Position numbers and translations under genes: made by a program. The notes below the pieces were generated by a model. It saw only the letters and a program-made list of their open reading frames with translations, did not search any database and was not told the origin of the DNA. A stretch of 64,000 nt of DNA from Nocardia wallacei (GTDB taxonomy: Bacteria > Actinomycetota > Actinomycetes > Mycobacteriales > Mycobacteriaceae). The stretch covers positions 4,030,001-4,094,000 of the forward strand of contig NZ_AP023396.1 of NCBI RefSeq assembly GCF_014466955.1, written 5' to 3'. Shown here piece by piece: positions 53,045 through 62,900 of this stretch; positions within the stretch are counted from its first letter, which is position 1, and each line of letters begins with the position of its first letter.

Positions 53045-54940
53045 ATGACCGTACGCAGCGATGTTTCGGCAAGCGTCGAATCGCAGCACGAGAAGTTCAC
53101 TCGCGACCTGCCCTTCGACGACGACCAGGACTTCGCCGCCGCGCGGCGTGGCTTCGTCGCCGCCCTGCGCCCCGGCACGGTCGAGAACTCCGACGGCGAG
53201 GTGGTGTGGGACAGCGACGCCTACGCGTTCCTGGACGACGACTGCCCGCCGACGGTGCATCCCAGTCTGTGGCGGCAGTCGAAACTCTGTGCGATGCAAG
53301 GGTTGTACGAGGTCACCGACGGCATCTTTCAGATCCGCGGGCTCGACCTGTCGAATATGACCCTCGTCGAGGGCGACACCGGCATGATCGTGATCGATCC
53401 GCTCATCTCCGCGGAGACCGCGGCGGCCGGGCTGGGACTCTACCGGGAGCACCGGGGCGAACGCCCGGTGACCGGGGTGATCTTCTCGCATTCGCACATC
53501 GACCATTTCGGCGGCGTCAAGGGTGTCACCACGGCCGAGGACGTGGCGGCGGGCCGCTGCCCGATCGTGGCGCCCGCGGGTTTCGTGGAACATGCCGTCG
53601 AGGAGAACGTCTACGCGGGCACCGCGATGTCGCGCCGCGCCGCCTACATGTACGGCGCGGCGCTGCCCCGCGGGCCGCTCGGCGCGGTCGGCGCCGGGCT
53701 CGGACCGACGACCTCGACCGGCACCCCGACCCTCATCACGCCCACCGTCGACGTCTCCCGGACCGGCCAGACCGAGGTGATCGACGGCGTCCGGGTGGAG
53801 TTCCAGCTCACCCCGGGGACCGAGGCGCCCTCGGAGATGAACTTCTACTTCCCGGACCGCCGCGCACTGTGCATGGCCGAGAACGCCACCCACACCCTGC
53901 ACAATCTGCTGACGCTGCGCGGCGCGCTGGTGCGCGATCCGCACGTGTGGTCGAAGTACCTGACCGAGTCGATCAACCGCTACGCCGCCCGCAGCGATGT
54001 CCTGTTCGCGTCCCACCACTGGCCGACCTGGGGCACCGAACGCCTCACCGAGTTCCTCGCCCTGCAGCGCGACCTCTACGGCTATCTGCACGACCAGACC
54101 CTCCGGGCGCTCAACAAGGGCGCCACCGGGATCGAGATCGCCGAATCCATCGAGCTGCCGCCCGCCGTCGCGCACGCCTGGCACACCCACGGCTACTACG
54201 GTTCGGTGAGCCACAACGTCAAGGCCATCTATCAGCGCTACATGGGCTGGTTCGACGGCAACCCGGCGACGCTGTGGCAGCACCCGCCGGTGGCGTCCGC
54301 GCGCCGGCACCTGGAGTTCATGGGCGGTGCGGACGCGGTGATGCGCAAGGCCCGCGAATCCTTCGCCGACGGCGACTTCCGGTGGGTGGCACAGGTGTTG
54401 AACTATGTGATCTTCGCGGACCCGGAGCACGCGCAGGCCCGGACGCTGCAGGCCGACGCCCTCGAGCAACTCGGGTTCGGCGCCGAGAACGGCACCTGGC
54501 GCAACTTCTACCTGATGGGCGCCTACGAGTTGCGCCACGGCTCGGTCGGCACGCCGACCGCCACCGCCGCGCCCGACATCGCCGCGGCGCTCAGCGTCGA
54601 GCAGTTGTTCGACGCGATGGCGCTGCGCATCGACGGACCCCGGGCCTGGTCGGCCCACCTCACCATCGACTGGCGGGTGTCGGACCGGAAACTGGTGCAC
54701 CGCACCGAACTTCGCAACGGAGTGCTGGTGCATTTCGACATCGAAGGTGACGTCGCGGCGCCGGACGCGACATTCACGCTGACCGACGCCGATTTGCACG
54801 CCGCGCTGCTGGGCGGGCAGGATCTGCGGCAGATGATCGCCGAGGGCACCGTCGCCGCCGAGGGCGACGCGACCGTACTGGCCGAACTGGTCGGCTACCT
54901 GGACGCCCCCGATCCGGACTTCGCCATCGTGACGCCCTGA
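53045..54940 (+). CDS. Alkylsulfatase, SdsA1/BDS1-type metallo-beta-lactamase fold
   Basis: A 631-residue zinc alkylsulfatase that hydrolyses primary alkyl sulfates such as SDS. MBL motif SHSHIDHFGG (His149, His151, Asp153, His154), GTEAPSEMNFYF and ENATHTLHN; then the SdsA helical dimerisation domain (YMGWFDGNPATLWQHPP) and a C-terminal SCP-2-like domain. The ATG at 53045 starts the family's N terminus. No signal peptide, so cytoplasmic. The 244-bp divergent region upstream bears the shared palindrome. Confidence 0.95.
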   Translation: MTVRSDVSASVESQHEKFTRDLPFDDDQDFAAARRGFVAALRPGTVENSDGEVVWDSDAYAFLDDDCPPTVHPSLWRQSKLCAMQGLYEVTDGIFQIRGLDLSNMTLVEGDTGMIVIDPLISAETAAAGLGLYREHRGERPVTGVIFSHSHIDHFGGVKGVTTAEDVAAGRCPIVAPAGFVEHAVEENVYAGTAMSRRAAYMYGAALPRGPLGAVGAGLGPTTSTGTPTLITPTVDVSRTGQTEVIDGVRVEFQLTPGTEAPSEMNFYFPDRRALCMAENATHTLHNLLTLRGALVRDPHVWSKYLTESINRYAARSDVLFASHHWPTWGTERLTEFLALQRDLYGYLHDQTLRALNKGATGIEIAESIELPPAVAHAWHTHGYYGSVSHNVKAIYQRYMGWFDGNPATLWQHPPVASARRHLEFMGGADAVMRKARESFADGDFRWVAQVLNYVIFADPEHAQARTLQADALEQLGFGAENGTWRNFYLMGAYELRHGSVGTPTATAAPDIAAALSVEQLFDAMALRIDGPRAWSAHLTIDWRVSDRKLVHRTELRNGVLVHFDIEGDVAAPDATFTLTDADLHAALLGGQDLRQMIAEGTVAAEGDATVLAELVGYLDAPDPDFAIVTP

Positions 54941-55036
54941 CCCGCCGCGCGGCGCTCGTGCCGGGGACCTGGCCCCGGCCTACCATCGACCGGAGCGGGC
55001 GATGGCGCCGCCCGGCACGCAGATCAGGGAGGAACC

Positions 55037-55606
55037 GTGGACATTACCCAGCTGATCCTCGATGACCATCACGAGCAGCGGCGGCTGTTCGCCATCCTGG
55101 AGCAGATCGACCGGTCGCAGACCGGCGAACTGTCGGCCATCTGGGATCGGCTGGCGAGCTTCCTGGAACTGCACGCGCAAGCGGAGGAGGAGATCTTCTA
55201 TCCCGAGCTGCTGCAGCTGGGCGTCGCGGCCCGGCGCGCGGCCGGAGTGGAGGCGGAGACGCTCGATGCCATCCACGACCACAACGACATCCGCGACGCG
55301 GTCGCCGAGGTCGCGCGTCATCGCGTCGGCACCGACGACTGGTATGCCGCCGTCGCCGCGGCGAACGAGGCCAACGGCGATCACATGGCCGAGGAGGAAC
55401 GCGAGGGCCTCACCGATTTCCGCCGCCTGGCCGGGCTGTCGCGCCGCCATCAGCTGGCCGTCGCCTTCGCGGCGTACGAGGCGCGTCACTACGCGGGTGT
55501 CCGGTCGGTCGACAAGGACCCCGCCGAGTATGTCCGCGCGGTCGAGCAGGGGGTGCGGCCGGGGGCGAGCGGGTCGCTGAGCATCGGTCCGATGAAACGG
55601 TCCTGA
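55037..55606 (+). CDS. Hemerythrin HHE-domain protein
   Basis: A 189-residue four-helix protein with repeated His/Glu motifs for a di-iron site (ILDDHHEQRRLF; LELHAQAEEEIFYPELL; AIHDHNDIRDAV; NGDHMAEEEREGL). Such proteins bind O2 or NO or protect against oxidative stress. The GTG at 55037 follows GGAGGAACC. Convergent with the HAD phosphatase (5-bp gap). Confidence 0.9.
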   Translation: MDITQLILDDHHEQRRLFAILEQIDRSQTGELSAIWDRLASFLELHAQAEEEIFYPELLQLGVAARRAAGVEAETLDAIHDHNDIRDAVAEVARHRVGTDDWYAAVAAANEANGDHMAEEEREGLTDFRRLAGLSRRHQLAVAFAAYEARHYAGVRSVDKDPAEYVRAVEQGVRPGASGSLSIGPMKRS

Positions 55607-55611
55607 CGGGC

Positions 55612-56280
55612 TCAGAGCAGGCGTGCGATGGGGCTGTCGGCGATGCCGCGCTGTAGTTCGGCGACGTCATCGCAGACGAATTCGGCTCCGGCGGCGGTGA
55701 GTTCGGCGCCGGAGATACCGCCGCTGAGCACCCCGATGGTGGGCACGCCGAGGGCGACGCAGGCCCGCGCGTCCCACACCGCGTCACCGACGAAGACCGC
55801 TCGCCGCGCCGAGACACCGGCCCGGTCGAGCGCGATCCGCACGATGGTGGGATCGGGTTTGGCGTCCTCGACGTCCTCGCCGCCGGTCACCGCGTACAGG
55901 GCGGGTTCGCTGTCCAGTAGTTCGCGCAGCCGGGCCAGTTCCTCCGGGGGCGCGGAGGTGGCGAGTACGACGCGCAGGCCGCGGTCGTGCAGGTGCGCCA
56001 GGATCTCCCGCGCGCCCGGCAGCAGGGTCAGCTCGTCGGCGCTGTCGAGGTAGTAGCGGGAGTGCAGGTCGTCGGCGCGGTCGGCGGCGTCCTCGCCCAG
56101 TTCCGGAGCCAGGGTCCGCAGCAGGGTGCCGCCGTCCATGCCGATGGCGCGATGAATGCGCCAGGTCGGCACGACTGCCCCGGCCTCGCGCAGCGCCCGG
56201 TGCCAGGCCCGGGCGTGCAGGTAGTTGGAGTCGACCAGGGTGCCGTCGACATCGAAGAGCACCGCTGCGGGATCGGGCAC
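55612..56280 (-). CDS. HAD-superfamily hydrolase, subfamily IA
   Basis: A 222-residue phosphatase with nucleophile motif LFDVDGTLVDSN, cap helix (LHARAWHRALREAGAVVPTW), motif II LATSAPPEE, motif III Lys in EDAKPDP and motif IV VFVGDAVWDARA. Resembles beta-phosphoglucomutase/phosphoglycolate phosphatase relatives; substrate unknown. Two adjacent GTG codons are possible; 56280 is spaced 5 bases from GGAGG and is preferred to 56283. Confidence 0.9.
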   Translation of the reverse strand: MPDPAAVLFDVDGTLVDSNYLHARAWHRALREAGAVVPTWRIHRAIGMDGGTLLRTLAPELGEDAADRADDLHSRYYLDSADELTLLPGAREILAHLHDRGLRVVLATSAPPEELARLRELLDSEPALYAVTGGEDVEDAKPDPTIVRIALDRAGVSARRAVFVGDAVWDARACVALGVPTIGVLSGGISGAELTAAGAEFVCDDVAELQRGIADSPIARLL

Positions 56281-56358
56281 CACAACCTCCTCGTCTCGGA
56301 GTCGCTGTCGTACCGATCTACCCCGTACACGCCGCTCGAATCGGTGCGTGCCCGAGCC

Positions 56359-56829
56359 TCACACCAGGCCCGTGGCGTCGAATATCCAGGACATGTCCGC
56401 GGTGGCGAAGTCCGCCATCCAGGTCGGTGGGGCATGGTCGGCCAGGGCGCTCATGTCCCAGTAGTCCTTCCAGAGCGCGATCTTGCCGTGCTCGACCCGA
56501 TGCACCGAGACGAATCGCAGGGTGGCGGATTCGCCTGTCTCCCAGTGCCATTCCTCGTGGTGCTCGTACATGACGTCGGTGCCGTTGTCCAGCAGCAGGC
56601 CGTCGAAGTTCTCGTAGGAGGCCAGGGGTTCGAGGCCGATCTTCAGCCGCTTGACGATGTCGTCGGGGCCCCGCGCCGCCGCCGTCGGACCGACCGGCAT
56701 GTCGAGATAGATGCAGTCGTCGGACAGGTGGGCCCGCACCGCGTCCCAATCCCGCCGCGACAGCGCGCCCCACAGCCCGAGCACCGTCGCGGTTACCGAA
56801 TCCGCCTGTGTGTCACCGTCGATCGTCAT
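56359..56829 (-). CDS. SnoaL/limonene-epoxide-hydrolase-like NTF2-fold protein
   Basis: A 156-residue NTF2-fold protein (ATVLGLWGALSRRDWDAVRA; LSDDCIYLDMPVGP; ATLRFVSVHRVEHGKIALWK; DYWDMSAL). The YLDMPVGP and DYWD segments match the limonene-1,2-epoxide hydrolase branch. The ATG at 56829 lies after GGAAGGTGGTGGGC. Stands alone between divergent partners; substrate unknown. Confidence 0.85.
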   Translation of the reverse strand: MTIDGDTQADSVTATVLGLWGALSRRDWDAVRAHLSDDCIYLDMPVGPTAAARGPDDIVKRLKIGLEPLASYENFDGLLLDNGTDVMYEHHEEWHWETGESATLRFVSVHRVEHGKIALWKDYWDMSALADHAPPTWMADFATADMSWIFDATGLV

Positions 56830-56917
56830 GCCCACCACCTTCCGGAACCATTGTTAACAGATGTCCGTACACCTGTCCATAATGGATTTCGGGCGTGGTG
56901 CGGGAGCGGTGACAGCG

Positions 56918-57364
56918 TCACTTCACCTTGCGAACCCGGGTGGTGGCCGTGGAAACACGTTTGCCCGCACGGTTTTCCGCGCGCAGCACAGCGATGGGGC
57001 CGCCGTCGCGATCGACCAGGACCGAGTGCGGTTCGCCGGCGGCGAAGGCGTGCCGCTCGCCCCATTGCCGCAGCGCCACGACGACGGTGAACAGATCCCG
57101 CCCGGCCTCGGTGAGTTCGTAGGTATGGCGTTTGCCGCCCGGGTTGACGCTGGTGGCCAGGATGCCGTGGTCGACGAGGCGGCGCAGGCGAGCCGTGAGG
57201 ATGTTCCGGGCGATCCCGAGTCGCTGCTGGAATTCGGTGAAGGTCGCGGCGCCGTCCATGGCGTCGCGCACGATCAGCAGGCACCACCGGTCGCCCACCA
57301 GGTCGACGGTGCGCGCGACCGGACAGGTGGGATCGGTCCAGTCGCGGTCGCGGATCGTGGTCAT
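56918..57364 (-). CDS. HxlR-family transcriptional regulator
   Basis: A 148-residue winged-helix HxlR regulator with the family's CPVARTVDLVGDRWCLLIVR start (Cys included) and FTEFQQRLGIARNILTARL recognition region; the C terminus is extended and basic. Divergent from an MFS transporter across a region containing AACCAT-N8-ATGGTT. Confidence 0.92.
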   Translation of the reverse strand: MTTIRDRDWTDPTCPVARTVDLVGDRWCLLIVRDAMDGAATFTEFQQRLGIARNILTARLRRLVDHGILATSVNPGGKRHTYELTEAGRDLFTVVVALRQWGERHAFAAGEPHSVLVDRDGGPIAVLRAENRAGKRVSTATTRVRKVK

Positions 57365-57386
57365 GCGCCTCCTGCCGATCAGTTGC

Positions 57387-57413
57387 GGTTTGAAACCATT
57401 ATGCCCTATGGTT
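57387..57413. promoter_or_regulatory. Palindromes between HxlR and MFS genes
   Basis: AACCAT (57394-57399) and ATGGTT (57408-57413) are inverted arms with 8 bases between, overlapping the 11-bp palindrome GGTTTGAAACC (57387-57397). A likely HxlR operator for the divergent pair. Confidence 0.6.
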
Positions 57414-57447
57414 CAAGAGTTTCAATTTGCAACTTTTGGGAGGCGTG

Positions 57448-58734
57448 GTGGCGACGGGAACCGGGCGATCGCAGCGTTTCGTGCTGGCGTCGGTGTGCGC
57501 GGTGGCGGTGTCGACGATCTATGCGATCCAGCCGGTACTGGCGGCGGCGGGCGGCGGGCTCGGGGTGGCGCGCGAGTCGCTGGGCGGGCTGGTGGCCGCG
57601 GGGCAGGTCGGCTATTTCGTCGGCCTGATCCTGCTGGTGCCGCTGGGTGATGTGCTGAATCGCCGTCGGCTCATCAGCGTGCAGCTGGCGCTCACCGGCG
57701 TGGGCGCCGCGGTCGCGGCCGTCGCCGCGAACGGTGTGGTCGCGATGGTGGGGCTGGCGGTCGCGGGCCTGTTCGCGGTGGTGGTTCAGGTGACCGTCGC
57801 GTACGCGGCGGCCGTGTCGGCGCCGGGCGAGCGGGGCCGCACCATCGGCGCGGTGACCTCCGGTGTGGTGATCGGGATCCTGGGGGTTCGGGTTCTCGCC
57901 GGTGCGGTGGGTGATGTGGTCGGCTGGCGTGCGGTGTACGCGCTGTTGGCGGCGCTCTGCGTGGCGCTGGCCGTCGCGGCCCGTGCCGTGCTCGATCCGG
58001 ACCGCCGGAGCGCCGGGGCGCGGTACGCGCGGGTGCTGGCGTCGATGGGGCGGCTCGTGCGCACGGATCGCCTGTTTCTGAGCCGGGGGTTGATCGCGTT
58101 CTTCCTCTTCGCGTCCTTCGGGACGCTGTGGAGCGGGCTGGCACTCCCGCTCGGCGCCGCACCCTGGCACCTGGGCAGCACACAGATCGGCCTGTTCGGG
58201 GTGGCCGGACTGGCCGGGGCGGTCGGCGCGGGACGGGCGGGGCGTTGGGCCGATTCCGGCCGCGCGCAAGCGATCACGGGCTCGGCGCTGGCGTTGCTCG
58301 CCGTCTCCTGGCTGCTCATCTCCCGCGCCGAATCGAACCTGTGGCAGCTGGTCGTCGGCATCGTGTTGCTCGATTTCGCCGTCCAGGCGGCGCACGTCAG
58401 CAACCAGCACCTGCTCACCGCCGCCCATCCCGACCATGCCGGGGGCGTCATCGGCGGGTACATGGCGTTCTACTCCCTGGGTTCCGCCCTCGGGGCGATC
58501 ACGACCGCCTGGGCCTACAGCCATGGGGGGTGGGCCGCCTCCTGCTGGGTCGGTGCGGGTTATGCCGTTGCCGCGGTGCTGGTCTGGGCCGGAGCCCACA
58601 GCACTTCGCGGGCCGGCGACACACAGCCGCCCACTGTTCGGACTACTATCCAGACAGGTGTCCCGAATGCGCCGGGCGCCCGGACCGAAGCCGATCGAGA
58701 ACACGTGAGTACAAGATGGACAGAGAAGACCTGA
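57448..58734 (+). CDS. MFS transporter
   Basis: A 428-residue, 12-helix major facilitator of the drug:H+ antiporter type, with LVPLGDVLNRRRLI (loop 2-3 motif A) and SALGAITTAWAYSHGG. The GTG at 57448 is spaced 4 bases from GGGAGG; an upstream TTG is less likely. The hydrophilic C-terminal tail overlaps the next gene. Divergent from and probably controlled by the HxlR regulator; substrate unknown. Confidence 0.92.
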   Translation: MATGTGRSQRFVLASVCAVAVSTIYAIQPVLAAAGGGLGVARESLGGLVAAGQVGYFVGLILLVPLGDVLNRRRLISVQLALTGVGAAVAAVAANGVVAMVGLAVAGLFAVVVQVTVAYAAAVSAPGERGRTIGAVTSGVVIGILGVRVLAGAVGDVVGWRAVYALLAALCVALAVAARAVLDPDRRSAGARYARVLASMGRLVRTDRLFLSRGLIAFFLFASFGTLWSGLALPLGAAPWHLGSTQIGLFGVAGLAGAVGAGRAGRWADSGRAQAITGSALALLAVSWLLISRAESNLWQLVVGIVLLDFAVQAAHVSNQHLLTAAHPDHAGGVIGGYMAFYSLGSALGAITTAWAYSHGGWAASCWVGAGYAVAAVLVWAGAHSTSRAGDTQPPTVRTTIQTGVPNAPGARTEADREHVSTRWTEKT

Positions 58735-58973
58735 CGATCATCGAATTCGCCCTGCTGTGGCAGCCCTACGGCGGCCCACCGGCAGAGGAGATCCTCGTCA
58801 ACTTCGGCATGACCGAACTGCGCTTCCGCTCCCGCGTGGTCGACATCCTCGCCGCCCGCGGCACCCCCACCGACCGTCCCCTCCGCCGGCACGCCCGCGC
58901 CACCCTCCGCTCCTACTTCGAAATAGGCAGGTCCGCCGCCCTGGCCCGCGCCGCGGCGACCCGCCGCCCCTGA
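58716..58973 (+). CDS. Small DUF3263-like protein
   Basis: An 85-residue basic protein. IIEFALLWQPYGGPPAEEIL and NFGMTELRFRSRVVDIL follow the DUF3263 pattern seen in small mycobacterial proteins (acidic helix, Trp, GxxE-I, F/YGxS-type helix). The ATG overlaps the end of the MFS gene by 19 bases, suggesting cotranscription. Possibly DNA-binding; function unknown. Confidence 0.75.
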   Translation: MDREDLTIIEFALLWQPYGGPPAEEILVNFGMTELRFRSRVVDILAARGTPTDRPLRRHARATLRSYFEIGRSAALARAAATRRP

Positions 58974-59016
58974 ATTCGCGCCCTCGCGACGGCACTGACC
59001 TGCACCAGCTCGCCGG

Positions 59017-59715
59017 TTACCGGGCGATGGCCGAGACGATCGACCTCACCATGCTCGCCGCCGAATCGCCCTCCTGCTGACCCGGCGGCCACGCCGCGCG
59101 CGCCCGGCGTTCCATGAACTCGACGATCGTACGGGCGACCTGGCGGCGCACCGGCTCGTGCAGCAGATCGTGTCCGGCGTCGGGGAATTCGACCAGGTCC
59201 ACCAGCGCCTCGCCCGTGGCCCACCGCCGGATCGATTCCACCGGCGCCCGACGATCGTCGCACCCGTGCAGCGCCAGCGTCGGCACCGGCGGCGACGGTA
59301 TGCGCCACGCCTCCGCCTGCGGCGGGGTCCCGATCAGCACGACCGCGTCGACGGCCGAGACCGTGGCGGACCCGGAGCGCATGGCGATCAGTGCGGTCCC
59401 CGCACCCAGTGAATGCCCCATGAGGACCAACGGCAGGCCGCCGTGTTCGCGCCGCGCCCGCTCGACCAGGGTCAGCGCGTCCACGGCCAGATCCTCGACG
59501 GGCGCGTGCCCGTCGGTCTCCCCCTCGCTCAGGCCGTGCCCGGCGTGGTCGATCCCCCACACGTCGATGTCGTGGCGATTCATCGCCCGCGCGAAACGGT
59601 GATAGTCGGCGCTCTGCTGCCCCAGACCGTGCAGGAACACCAGCACCAGCCGCGGTCGCGCCGCCGGCCATCGGCGGTAGTGCACGCGGCCGTTCACACC
59701 GTCGAAGAAGGGCAT
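59017..59715 (-). CDS. Alpha/beta hydrolase (monoacylglycerol lipase-like)
   Basis: A 232-residue alpha/beta hydrolase: VFLHGLGQQSADY (oxyanion), WGIDHAGHGLSEGETDGHAP, nucleophile elbow LVLMGHSLGAGT, HGCDDRRAP acid, and PDAGHDLLHEP catalytic His. The FLHG, GHGxS, GHSLG set resembles bacterial monoacylglycerol lipases. The ATG at 59715 has GAGAGGAAACCG upstream. It starts 10 bp after the zinc-finger gene on the same strand and may be in the NRPS operon; an editing thioesterase role is possible but unproven. Confidence 0.88.
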   Translation of the reverse strand: MPFFDGVNGRVHYRRWPAARPRLVLVFLHGLGQQSADYHRFARAMNRHDIDVWGIDHAGHGLSEGETDGHAPVEDLAVDALTLVERARREHGGLPLVLMGHSLGAGTALIAMRSGSATVSAVDAVVLIGTPPQAEAWRIPSPPVPTLALHGCDDRRAPVESIRRWATGEALVDLVEFPDAGHDLLHEPVRRQVARTIVEFMERRARAAWPPGQQEGDSAASMVRSIVSAIAR

Positions 59716-59725
59716 CGGTTTCCTC

Positions 59726-59998
59726 TCATTCGTTCCGCCGCGACCGCGCGGAGTGCTCGGGGGTCCGCTCGTCACCGTCGGCGGCGATACTCGACGCGAT
59801 GCAGTCCCACAGCCGCGGCGGCGGCGGGCAGGCCGCCGACGTGGCGAAAAGCGCTACGGCGGTGTGCAAGTCGGCGACCTCCGAGGCGCAGCCGCCACAG
59901 CGCAGCAGGTGCCATTCGAAGGCGTCGCGCTCCAGTCCGGCGAGGGCGTCCAAGGTATAGACTCCGGTCAGTTCGTGCATCTCCTCCCATGCCGTCAT
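59726..59998 (-). CDS. Soluble zinc-finger anti-sigma-type protein, coupled to NRPS
   Basis: A 90-residue protein resembling the N-terminal domain of RskA-type anti-sigma factors: [20 protein letters not shown] then [11 protein letters not shown], the H-x3-C-x2-C zinc motif. There is no transmembrane helix or C-terminal extracytoplasmic domain, unlike RskA. The ATG overlaps the NRPS stop (ATGA). No sigma gene is within the window. Its role may be to hold a sigma factor outside the window, or an unrelated zinc role. Confidence 0.8.
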   Translation of the reverse strand: MTAWEEMHELTGVYTLDALAGLERDAFEWHLLRCGGCASEVADLHTAVALFATSAACPPPPRLWDCIASSIAADGDERTPEHSARSRRNE

Positions 59999-62900
59999 GA
60001 CAAGACGTGGTCGCCGGATTTCACCAGATGTGCCCGCAGCGTCGGCCCGATCTCGGCGAGGGCAGCCGGACCGGACATCTCGACGTGCGTGCAGTCGACG
60101 AGATGTTCGTGAATCTCCGCGTCCACGAACGGCTCCCACCCGGCGGCGCCGCCGACCGGTTCGGCACCGTCCGCGGGACCGCAGTCGGCCAGGGCCGTGA
60201 AGTACACCAGCTCGCCGTCGTAGTGGCTCGGCAGGTACCGGTGGCCCATCCGGGCCCCCACCAGATAGGCGTCGTAGAGCCGCTGCACCTGGGCGGCGGT
60301 CAGCGACTGGAACGGGCCCGGGTGGCGGCCCAGCAGTTCCGCCGCCTCCTGCGCGGACAGGTCACGCCCGGCCAGTGCGGCATCGCCGAGCAGCGCGCCG
60401 AGCAACTCCCCGGCCGTCGGCTCCGCGGGCTCGGGCACTCCGGCCAGGATCCGGCTGTCCATCATGGCCAGCAGTGCGACCCGCGCTCCGGCGCGCCGGA
60501 GCTGCCCGGCGATCTCGTAGGCGACCAGCCCGCCCAGCGACCAGCCCAGTAGCCGGTACGGCCCCTCCGGTTGCATTCGTCTGATCTCCCGCACATAGCG
60601 GGCCGCGAGGGCTTCCACGGTATCGAGCCCCTCCCCGTCGCCGGTGAGGTGCGGCAGCTGCAGTCCGTAGACCGGCTGCTCGGGATCGAGGTGCGCGAGC
60701 AGGCCCGAGTAGGTCCACGCCACCCCGGTGACCGAATGCACGCAGAACAGCGGCGGCGCAGTGCCTTCCGCGCGCAGCGGCAACACCGTGGCGAAGGCCG
60801 CGTCGACCACCGATTCGGTGCGGTCCACGTCCGCGTCCAGGCGGGCCGCGATCCCGGCGGGAGTCGGGTCGAGGAACACCGTCTGCATCGGCACGTCGAG
60901 CCCGTGCCGCTCACGCACGAGCGCGACCACCTGCGTCGCCAGCAGGGAGTTGCCGCCCAGTTCGAAGAAGTTGTCCTCCGCGCCGACGGTATCGACGCCG
61001 AGCGCCGCCTCGAACGCGGTGCACAGGGCCGCTTCGGTGGGGGTGGCCGGGGGCCGGTAACTCGCGCTCGCGGCGAGCACCGGCGACGGCAGGGCGGATC
61101 GATCGATCTTCCCGGCCGGTGTGACCGGCAGCGCGTCCACGATCGTGATGGCCTGGGGCACCATGTATCCCGGGACACGCGCCGACAGATACCGGCCCAG
61201 CTCCGCCGCCGTGGCCGCCGCGCCCGGTTCCGTCGTCACATAGGACGCCAGTATCGTTGTGCCGCTGCCTGTTTCGTGCCCGACGGTGACGGCGTGCCGC
61301 ACCTGCGGGTGGGCCGTGAGGGCCGCGTCGATCTCACCGAACTCGATGCGGAAGCCACGGATCTTGACCTGGTGGTCGGTGCGGCCGAGGTACTCGATCT
61401 CCGGGCCGTCCGCGTGCGGCGCCCATCGCACCAGGTCTCCGGTGCGGTACATCCGATCGCCGGGCTCACCGAACGGATTCGCCACGAACCGTTCCGCCGT
61501 CAGGCCGTGGCGCGCATGGTACCCGCGCGCCAGTCCGATGCCGGACAGGTACAGCTCGCCGGGCGTCCCGACCGGCACCGGATGCAGCCGGGCGTCGAGC
61601 ACGAGCAGGCCGAAGCCGCGCACCGGCCCGCCGACGGTGACCGCCACACCCGGCCGCAGCGGTGCGCTCAGGGTCGCGGCGACGGTCGCCTCGGACGGAC
61701 CGTAGGCGTTGAACATTCGTTTCCCGGCGTCCGCGGCCCAGCGCCGCACCAGTTCCGGACCGCACCGGTCACCGCCGACCAGCACGACCTCGAGGTGGTC
61801 CAGTCCGGCCGGGTCCACGGTGCCCAGCGCCGCCGGGGTGACGAACGCGTGCGTCACCACCTCCTCGGCCAGCAGCTCGCGCAGCGGCTCGCCACCGTAG
61901 ATATCGTCGGGCGCCACGACCATCGTCGCCGCGCCGCCGAGGGCGAACAGCAGCTCCAGCACCGCCGCGTCGAAACTGGGTGAGGCGAAGTGCAGCACCC
62001 GCGAGCCCGCGGCGACCGCGCACCGCTCGGTCAGCTCGGCGGCGAAGTTCGCCAGCCCGGCATGAGTCACCGTGACGCCCTTGGGAATTCCGGTGGAGCC
62101 GGAAGTGTAGATCAGATAGGCCGGCTGGTCGAGACGCACCGGCGCGCGCCGATCGGTGTCGAGGACGGGTGCGTCCGAGGCGTCCAGCAGGGTGTCGACG
62201 AAATCCGGGTCGTCCAGCACGAGCCAGTCGACGGTGCCGGGCAGATCCCCGCGGGATTCGCCGACGCACAGCCCGATCGCCGCACCCGCGTCGGTGAGCA
62301 TGTGCTCCTTGCGCTGCGCCGGGTAGGCGGGGTCGACGGGCAGGACGGCCGCACCGGTCTTGGCCACCGCCAGCACGGCCAGCACGGACCGGATCGACCG
62401 CGCGATCCCGACCGCGACACATCGCTCGGGCCCCGCGCCCCGCGAGATCAGCACTCGCGCGAGCTGGTTGGTGATCCGATCCAGCCGCGCGTAGCTCAGC
62501 TGCTCGGAGCGGTACCGGATCGCCGCGCCGATCGGGTTGACCGCCACGGCCGCGGCGAACAGGTCCGCCAGTGTCGCCGGCGCCGTGCCGGACGGGCGGC
62601 GGACCGGCGCGAGGGCGCTCGCCTCGTGCTCGGTCAGCACCTCGAGGTCGCCGATCGGCCGGGCCGGGTCGGCGACCGCGGCATCGAGCAGCCGGATCAG
62701 CCGCGCCGCGATACGGTCCGCGGTGGCGCGATCGAACAGGTCCGTCGCGTAGGTGACGGTGAGTTCGATACCGTCCGGCCGCCCGTCGGCGGTGAACGCC
62801 TCGGCGAGGGTGAACTGGAGATCGAACTTGGCGACATCGAATTCCGGTGTCTCCGCGGTGATTTCGACGCCAGGCAGCCGCAGCCGCACCGGTGCGGAAC

